Assembly (NCBI RefSeq): GCF_002432345.1
Contig: NZ_DJDT01000260.1
Location: forward strand, 1-18,443
DNA: 18,443 nt
Reading direction: 5' to 3'
Origin: Pedobacter sp. UBA5917
Lineage (GTDB): Bacteria > Bacteroidota > Bacteroidia > Sphingobacteriales > Sphingobacteriaceae
The notes under the pieces are model-generated. The model had not been told where the DNA came from. It saw only the letters and a program-made list of their open reading frames with translations, and made no database searches. The position numbers and the translations under genes are program-made. Shown piece by piece: positions 14,667 to 18,443 of this stretch. Numbering within the stretch: position 1 is the first letter of the stretch; every line of letters starts with the position of its first letter.

Positions 14667-14978
14667 ATGGAAATCGTAAATCCCATCCTTGCATTTATAT
14701 GGCGAAGGATAATTTCATTAATATTCTTAGTCTTTTATATCGTTAGCTGGATATATACTTTCATATTTTTTCATACCCTGCCGGTAAGTACAAAACCCAG
14801 ATGTGGCATGCCCGATTTTGGTATGATTGTAAGCATCCTATCTCTCACTTTTATCTACTTTGTCACTTTCCTGATCATTACCCTGGTAAGTAAAGGCCGG
14901 TCCAAAAAAGAATTCATGGTTATTTCAGCTATTATTCCTTTACCGATCTACATTGGAATAATCGATATGCTTACTTAA
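14667..14978 (+). CDS. Small three-helix membrane protein, tandem paralogue A
   Basis: A 103-residue integral membrane protein of unknown function. Hydrophobic segments lie at about residues 14-35 (IISLIFLVFYIVSWIYTFIF), 52-74 (MIVSILSLTFIYFVTFLIIT) and 84-101 (MVISAIIPLPIYIGIID). It aligns along its whole length with the gene at 15218-15514. Shared positions include the F-I-x-R-R start, an FHT tripeptide after helix 1, a K-x-C-G-x-x-x-x-G-M stretch before helix 2, an L-x-x-K-G-x-x-x-K-x-F loop, and the exact end D-x-L-T. The single conserved Cys lies in the loop between helices 1 and 2. The ATG is preceded by AAAAGAGGTAA, which contains an AGAGG Shine-Dalgarno-like string. Each paralogue is preceded by a family-3 repeat. 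Confidence 0.72.
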   Translation: MEIVNPILAFIWRRIISLIFLVFYIVSWIYTFIFFHTLPVSTKPRCGMPDFGMIVSILSLTFIYFVTFLIITLVSKGRSKKEFMVISAIIPLPIYIGIIDMLT

Positions 14979-15018
14979 ATTTTGTTAGCTGGGATTTTTG
15001 ATTCTTTAACAGAAAAAA

Positions 15019-15057
15019 CGTCATCTCGACTGAAGCACAGCGGAATGGAGAGATCTA
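15019..15057 (+). repeat. Family-2 repeat, single copy
   Basis: It begins CGTCATCTCGACTGAAGCAC and ends GGAGAGATCTA; ATCTC and GAGAT near the ends can pair. Together with copies at 14420-14526 and 9896-9925 it defines the family. It sits between paralogue A and the second family-3 doublet. Confidence 0.75.
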
Positions 15058-15075
15058 AATCAAAAGTGCTCCCGC

Positions 15076-15127
15076 CAGTCGGGATTTGTAATCCCGTCTT
15101 ACGAACTAAGGATTTGAAATCCTTTAT
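15076..15127 (+). repeat. Family-3 two-hairpin repeat, copy 2
   Basis: The hairpins are at 15080-15096 (CGGGATT/AATCCCG) and 15108-15124 (AAGGATTT/AAATCCTT), with linker TCTTACGAACT. It is almost identical to copy 1 and is preceded by GCCAGT. Confidence 0.85.
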
Positions 15128-15217
15128 CAATAAACTAAAATCTACGATACAACTGGTTACCTTTTATAAAATAATGTATTAAACCTGCAGGATCCCTTCA
15201 AATATGGATGCACGATT

Positions 15218-15514
15218 ATGATTTTCGATTTCATCAAAAGGCGTTATATCGCTCTTATTTTGTTATTACCGTACTTCGGCCTTTGGTACCTATGCATTAG
15301 CTCTTTTCACACTCCGGCAAATCCATTAAAAAAAAGCTGTGGCGCTGCAAATGCAGGAATGTTATTGCTCATGCTTGCCGCGATAGCCTTTACCAGTATC
15401 ATATTCCTTGTTTTTATTCTTACCCATAAAGGACAGCAACGTAAAGATTTTACAGCCTTACTTTTACTTACCTATTTCCCTTTAGTTATTGCAATAGCGG
15501 ATATACTCACCTAA
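15218..15514 (+). CDS. Small three-helix membrane protein, tandem paralogue B
   Basis: A 98-residue integral membrane protein, a duplicate of the gene at 14667-14978. Hydrophobic segments are at about residues 10-30 (YIALILLLPYFGLWYLCIS), 48-70 (MLLLMLAAIAFTSIIFLVFIL) and 80-96 (ALLLLTYFPLVIAIADI). The shared FHT, K-x-C-G-x-x-x-x-G-M, KGQQRKDF and DILT positions show common ancestry, while most helix residues have changed, so the duplication is not recent. The 90 nt before the gene share TGGTTACCTTTT with the region before paralogue A, which suggests that repeat, upstream region and gene were duplicated together. The function is unknown. Confidence 0.72.
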   Translation: MIFDFIKRRYIALILLLPYFGLWYLCISSFHTPANPLKKSCGAANAGMLLLMLAAIAFTSIIFLVFILTHKGQQRKDFTALLLLTYFPLVIAIADILT

Positions 15515-15529
15515 ATCAATCTGCCAGTC

Positions 15530-15588
15530 GGAATCTTGTTATTCGGGATTTGTAATCCCGTCTTTTGAACTGGATTTGAAATCCTTTT
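15530..15588 (+). repeat. Family-3 two-hairpin repeat, copy 3 (rearranged)
   Basis: The hairpins are at 15544-15560 and 15572-15584, the second shortened to GGATTT/AAATCC. The usual leading GCCAGTCGG is separated from hairpin a by about 12 extra bases containing TCTTGTTATT, and the linker has lost a few bases. It follows the stop of paralogue B. Confidence 0.8.
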
Positions 15589-15660
15589 ACATATCGGTGG
15601 GGATTACCCTCCGGCCGACCAAAAAACAAACTCATCATAAAGCATTATATTTGATTAACG

Positions 15661-16146
15661 ATGGAAAACAACAACCTTACCAGGGCCATTGCAGCCCTGA
15701 TAGATGAGTATAAAAAAGCAGTTAATGAATTGATTGATGTAATCGAACCAATCAGCCAGCAACAACTGCTTCGCACCATTGAGCCAATAAGCACAAATAC
15801 AGATTGTATTTCTATCCAAACCATTTTAACCCATGTAACCGCTTCGATGTTCAGTTATGCGGTTTATATCGAAAATTCTATCGGCATAGAAAGCATTAGA
15901 CCTGAAAGATTACAATTTGACCAAGTAGAACATTACATTTCCAGGCTGCGGGAAGCATTTAAATATAATGAAGATTTTTTCAGTAGAAATCCCAACATTA
16001 CAATGGAAGAATTTGATCAGGCTAAAAAGATCAATACCAACTGGGGGCAGCAGTATGATGTAGAACAGCTGCTCGAACATGCCATTGTTCATATTTTAAG
16101 GCATAGGCGGCAAATTAAAAATGCTTTGATTAAATTTAACACTTAA
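15661..16146 (+). CDS. DinB/YfiT-like four-helix metal-binding protein
   Basis: A 161-residue cytosolic, mostly helical protein. A helix 2 histidine (H58 in ILTHVTASMFSY) and the C-terminal pair H140 and H144 in EHAIVHILRHRRQI match the three-histidine metal site of the DinB superfamily, whose members include bacillithiol and mycothiol transferases. In a genome with bshA, a bacillithiol S-transferase role is a reasonable guess but is not shown by the sequence. ATG 15661 lies 7 nt after a TATATTTG box (15646-15653), so the leader would be very short. The methyltransferase gene follows after 9 nt. Confidence 0.72.
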   Translation: MENNNLTRAIAALIDEYKKAVNELIDVIEPISQQQLLRTIEPISTNTDCISIQTILTHVTASMFSYAVYIENSIGIESIRPERLQFDQVEHYISRLREAFKYNEDFFSRNPNITMEEFDQAKKINTNWGQQYDVEQLLEHAIVHILRHRRQIKNALIKFNT

Positions 16147-16155
16147 ATCTAAAAA

Positions 16156-16743
16156 TTGAGCGCTCAAACCAATTTCTATAACCGCTTTTCATTTTTATAT
16201 CCACTGGTAGATGTTTTTCTTAAACCCCAGAAGAAAAAATTTTTCAATGAGATCAATCAATTACCCCATGGAAATTTATTGGAAATCGGTGTGGGGAACG
16301 GTTCGCATTTCTATCTCTATAAAAACCATAAAATAACGGGTATAGAAATTTCTACATCGATGTTAAATATTGCAAGGAAAAATCAAACAGACAATATCGA
16401 ACTCTTCCAAATGAACGGGGAAAAATTAGATTTCAAGGATAATATATTCGATTACGTGATTTTATCGCATGTTATTGCTGTTGCAGATGACCCGGAAAAA
16501 CTGTTAACACAATGCCTCCGTGTTTTAAAACCCAACGGAAAACTGTTTATCTTAAACCATTTCACCCCTGATAACTTTTTAAAATATGTAGACCGGATTT
16601 TTAACTTCTGTTCAAAATGGCTTCATTTAAAATCTTTATTTTACATAAAAGACATCAAAGTTACCGATCAGTTTAAGCTGGAAAAAGAAATCGTTTTAAA
16701 ACCATTCTCTTATTTTAGAATCTTAATTTTCGCTAAGCCTTGA
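16156..16743 (+). CDS. Class I SAM-dependent methyltransferase (PmtA-like)
   Basis: A 195-residue Rossmann-fold methyltransferase. Motif I is LLEIGVGNGSHF (residues 41-52), the acidic residue after strand 2 is in ITGIEISTSML, and FDYVILSHVIAVADDPEKLL with LRVLKPNGKLFILNHF covers motifs IV to VI. The N-terminus (NFYNRFSFLYPLVDVFLKPQ) resembles phosphatidylethanolamine or ubiquinone-type methyltransferases, but the substrate cannot be fixed. The start is TTG: an in-frame TAA lies two codons upstream (16150-16152) and no other start precedes motif I. It overlaps the next gene by 4 nt (TTGA). Confidence 0.82.
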   Translation: MSAQTNFYNRFSFLYPLVDVFLKPQKKKFFNEINQLPHGNLLEIGVGNGSHFYLYKNHKITGIEISTSMLNIARKNQTDNIELFQMNGEKLDFKDNIFDYVILSHVIAVADDPEKLLTQCLRVLKPNGKLFILNHFTPDNFLKYVDRIFNFCSKWLHLKSLFYIKDIKVTDQFKLEKEIVLKPFSYFRILIFAKP

Positions 16744-17243
16744 AAAAACACTATTGGTATATTTTCTTTGCGCTGATCATCAGTTTGTTTATCTATGTAT
16801 TTTACAGAACCGATAAAACACTGATCAACCAAGTAGTAATCCACCTTACCTCTTTTAAAACCTACAATGGCCTTAAAAGTTCGATCAATGCTGCCCTTCC
16901 GCTAAATAAATACATCATTTATTCGCTACCAGAAGGTTTATGGGTTTTCTGCATCACTTTAACATCAAAAGAATTCTATTTTAACCTTTATCAAAAACGG
17001 ATCAATTGTGTTTTTATTCCGCTTGTTTTTGCCATTGGCTTAGAGTTGATGCAGTTATTCCACCTCACCAATGGCCGTTTCGATTTTTTCGACATCTGCA
17101 TTTCATTGCTTTTTTGGTTCATAGCTGCAAAAATTATCGATACCAAACAAAACTTCGAAAACCTGTTTCATTCGCTCAATCGAAATAACATAATCTGTAT
17201 ATCTAGCTACGCGATAGTTTACTTTGCACACGTAATCAGGTAA
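16740..17243 (+). CDS. VanZ-like integral membrane protein
   Basis: A 167-residue protein with about five hydrophobic segments, at residues 7-22, 58-75, 88-104, 116-132 and 150-165. The stretch GLELMQLFHLTNGRFDFFD (E102, Q105, R113, D115, D118) has the E-x-x-Q then R-x-D-x-x-D spacing of VanZ-like domains, known from teicoplanin resistance but widespread with unknown roles. SLPEGLWVF before it is also seen in relatives of this type. TTG 16740 is forced as the start because an in-frame TAA lies at 16734-16736 and the next Met is residue 104. The TTGA overlap with the methyltransferase gene implies translational coupling. Confidence 0.68.
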   Translation: MKKHYWYIFFALIISLFIYVFYRTDKTLINQVVIHLTSFKTYNGLKSSINAALPLNKYIIYSLPEGLWVFCITLTSKEFYFNLYQKRINCVFIPLVFAIGLELMQLFHLTNGRFDFFDICISLLFWFIAAKIIDTKQNFENLFHSLNRNNIICISSYAIVYFAHVIR

Positions 17244-17258
17244 AAAAATCATTTTATA

Positions 17259-17288
17259 TTTGCAATTCACTGAAAATAAATATCTTTG
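17259..17288 (+). promoter_or_regulatory. Strong Bacteroidetes-type promoter
   Basis: TTTG at 17259-17262 and TATCTTTG at 17281-17288 are separated by 18 nt, the best -33/-7 pair in the window. Transcription would begin near 17293, 12 nt before the small ORF at 17305. Confidence 0.6.
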
Positions 17289-17304
17289 CATCAAATTCAA
17301 AGAA

Positions 17305-17400
17305 ATGCTACGTCAACTACATATCCAAAAAATGCACTTTAGCCAGTCTTGTGGCATAAAGGGTTTGGGTATTGATGTAAATTTCCTTCCCAACCCTTAG
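17305..17400 (+). CDS. 31-codon leader-like small ORF
   Basis: ATG 17305 to TAG 17400 encodes 31 residues beginning MLRQLHIQKMHFSQSCGIKG and ending FLPNP. It starts about 12 nt after the predicted transcription start of the best promoter in the window and is preceded by AAAGAA. Its last 14 codons coincide with a hairpin (17361-17396) followed by a T-rich stretch, the layout of an attenuator leader peptide. I do not recognise the peptide and no single amino acid is strongly over-represented, so the controlled signal is not obvious. It could instead be a short functional peptide or chance. The gap 17244-17497 otherwise holds no gene. Confidence 0.4.
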   Translation: MLRQLHIQKMHFSQSCGIKGLGIDVNFLPNP

Positions 17401-17408
17401 TGTTTTTG
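17361..17408 (+). terminator. Possible attenuator hairpin overlapping the leader ORF
   Basis: GGGTT (17361-17365) pairs with AACCC (17392-17396) and GGG (17367-17369) with CCC (17389-17391), leaving one bulged T and a 19-nt loop. TTAGTGTTTTTG follows. TTTGGGT (17364-17370) can instead pair with ACCCAAA (17424-17430), a mutually exclusive structure. Confidence 0.35.
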
Positions 17409-17497
17409 CCATCAAAGCATAAAACCCAAATTCAAAAATCAATTTAATTACCCATTTGCTAAGCCATTACCGCTTATCAAAATTTAATATATCCGTT

Positions 17498-18019
17498 ATG
17501 GACATTTATACTACTGTAGATGAAAAATATCTACAGGCCATTGAAGAACTGCACTGGGGCGAACTGCCTAAAGCACTTCAGTATTTTAATGAGCTTATTT
17601 CTTTCGACCCTGATTATGCCAGGGCCTATTTTCAGCTGGGAGAAATTTACCACGATCATTTTAAGGATTACAAAACAGCAGGTTACTATTACAAACGCTG
17701 CACCGAACTGGATGCCGATTTTCCTGAAGTTTATGGCCCTTATTTAAAACTGGTGATCACCCTTAAAATGCATAAACTGGTAAAACAGATCGCTGATAAA
17801 GCTTTAAGTGTTGCCGGTGTTTGCGAGGCGCATATTTATGAAAGTCTGGGTTTACATGCCGAGCAACAGCAAAATTTTGCAGAAGCAGCCAGCTATTTCA
17901 AAAAAGCAGAAATGTTCAATGCCATACAGGATGAGCACAATGCATTGCTCGAACATCAGAACCGCATCAAAAGCAAAATGAACAGTACAAAAAAAATGAT
18001 TTACGATCTGCAGGGATAA
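17498..18019 (+). CDS. Tetratricopeptide-repeat protein
   Basis: A 173-residue cytosolic protein made of helical TPR-type repeats. LQAIEELHWGELPKALQYFNELISFDPDYARA, YFQLGEIYHDHFKDYKTAGYYYKRCTELDADF and the C-terminal YESLGLHAEQQQNFAEAASYFKKAEMF each show the alternating small and large residue pattern, the second with a two-residue insertion. These repeats usually bind other proteins; no partner is evident. I chose ATG 17498 (MDIYTTVDEKYL) over an in-frame start 14 codons upstream at 17456, which would add an unusual N-terminus. A hairpin overlaps the stop codon. The gene may be controlled by the leader region 17259-17430. Confidence 0.82.
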   Translation: MDIYTTVDEKYLQAIEELHWGELPKALQYFNELISFDPDYARAYFQLGEIYHDHFKDYKTAGYYYKRCTELDADFPEVYGPYLKLVITLKMHKLVKQIADKALSVAGVCEAHIYESLGLHAEQQQNFAEAASYFKKAEMFNAIQDEHNALLEHQNRIKSKMNSTKKMIYDLQG

Positions 18020-18049
18020 AAGGCTTGGCCTTTTATCCTGATGCTTTTG
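18014..18049 (+). terminator. Hairpin terminator overlapping the TPR gene stop codon
   Basis: GGATAAAAGGC (18014-18024) pairs perfectly over 11 bp with GCCTTTTATCC (18028-18038) around a 3-nt loop. The TAA stop (18017-18019) lies in the left arm. The trailing TGATGCTTTTG is only moderately U-rich. Confidence 0.6.
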
Positions 18050-18144
18050 TATACAAATCGCCATTTAATCTTTTTATTTTAATTTTGTTATTATCTTTAC
18101 CGCACAATTACAAAGCATAAATTTTAAAATCAAAAATATTCGAT

Positions 18145-18333
18145 ATGTCAGCTCACGATTCACATGCGCCTGTTCAACAAACTAAAGGCATTTGGGCATT
18201 ACCATTAACTGCCTGGATTATTGTTTTAATCCTGCTTGTGGCTTTCACAAGACCAATTTTCCCAGGTCATGAAAAAGCTTCTCACGACGAAACAGAAGGT
18301 CACCAAACAGAGGCTACCGAATCGCACCACTAG
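18145..18333 (+). CDS. Small His-rich single-helix membrane protein, hypothetical
   Basis: A 62-residue protein with one hydrophobic helix at about residues 16-36 (IWALPLTAWIIVLILLVAF). A short N-terminal arm contains two His, and the C-terminal tail after FPGHEK is rich in His, Glu and Thr, ending ESHH. The tail could bind metal ions, but this is inference. TATCTTTA at 18092-18099 is a plausible -7 box, and a strong terminator follows the stop by about 15 nt, so this is probably a one-gene transcript. I do not recognise a named family. Confidence 0.65.
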   Translation: MSAHDSHAPVQQTKGIWALPLTAWIIVLILLVAFTRPIFPGHEKASHDETEGHQTEATESHH

Positions 18334-18348
18334 GCATTAGTAAAGTCA

Positions 18349-18380
18349 TAAAAAAAGCGCTGAAATCAGCGCTTTTTTTG
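18349..18380. terminator. Strong intrinsic terminator, usable in both directions
   Basis: AAAAAAGCGCTGA (18351-18363) pairs with TCAGCGCTTTTTT (18366-18378), leaving a 2-nt loop at most. The GC core AGCGCTGA/TCAGCGCT is flanked by an A run and a T run. Confidence 0.92.
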
Positions 18381-18386
18381 TTTCTA

Positions 18387-18443
18387 CTGGTTGGTGTCAC
18401 ACCAACCAGCTAAACTAGTCTATCGGTCGGTGAGAAACCGACC
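18387..18443 (+). repeat. Family-4 pair of covarying 19-nt hairpins at the window edge
   Basis: GGTTGGT/ACCAACC around a 5-nt loop (18389-18407, extended by CT/AG outside) and GGTCGGT/ACCGACC around a 5-nt loop (18425-18443) have the same size and differ by one compensated base pair. The second ends exactly at the window edge, so the element may continue. Confidence 0.7.

Noticed and set aside
14982..15182. 66-codon ORF between the two membrane-protein paralogues
   Set aside because: It runs through a family-2 repeat and a family-3 doublet, and its translation only reflects those repeats.

Overview
The window reads as chromosome of a Bacteroidetes bacterium, most likely Sphingobacteriaceae and Pedobacter-like. 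The reasons are the AT-rich sequence, promoter-like boxes of the TAnnTTTG type in place of a sigma70 -10 box, start codons preceded by A-rich stretches with few Shine-Dalgarno sites, a bacillithiol gene (bshA), and Bacteroidetes-type versions of TilS, OstA-like, SurA and MoxR proteins. The genus is inferred from overall resemblance and no search was run.

Layout. 88-1708: an exported lactonase-type beta-propeller and an SRPBCC protein. 1709-2760: a dense zone of palindromic repeats that surrounds a GIY-YIG nuclease gene split between two frames. 2801-3443: two small membrane or exported proteins of unknown function. 3498-7245 (minus strand): a J-domain/KTSC protein, bshA, a membrane protein and tilS. 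7311-9746: a large OstA-like (LptA-related) envelope protein, divergent from tilS across a 16-bp perfect palindrome. 10002-11340 (minus strand): rdgB and a protein resembling the DNA polymerase III psi subunit, separated by a run of degenerate 7-bp repeats. 11445-14413: an envelope-folding operon made of a PPIase-like protein without a catalytic domain, a SurA-like PPIase and a MoxR ATPase. 14414-15590: two tandem paralogous three-helix membrane proteins, interleaved with three copies of a two-hairpin repeat. 15661-17243: a tight operon of a DinB-like protein, a methyltransferase and a VanZ-like membrane protein, the last two with TTG starts. 17259-18379: a strong promoter, a 31-codon leader-like ORF with a terminator-like hairpin, a TPR protein, and a His-rich single-helix protein with an intrinsic terminator. 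18387-18443: two covarying 19-nt hairpins at the window edge.

The housekeeping genes serve thiol redox (bshA), tRNA-Ile2 lysidine formation (tilS), nucleotide-pool cleaning (rdgB) and outer-membrane biogenesis (OstA-like, SurA-like). The least ordinary content is non-coding. There are four palindromic repeat families and one heptad-repeat tract. Most repeats of families 1-3 lie close after stop codons and none lies in the two divergent promoter regions. The best candidate for an undescribed system is the GIY-YIG nuclease gene embedded in the family-1 repeats, an arrangement that recalls REP elements with their RAYT transposases. Its reading frame is interrupted exactly at an in-frame A_AAA_AAG slippery heptamer. 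No tRNA, rRNA, CRISPR or complete insertion sequence was seen.
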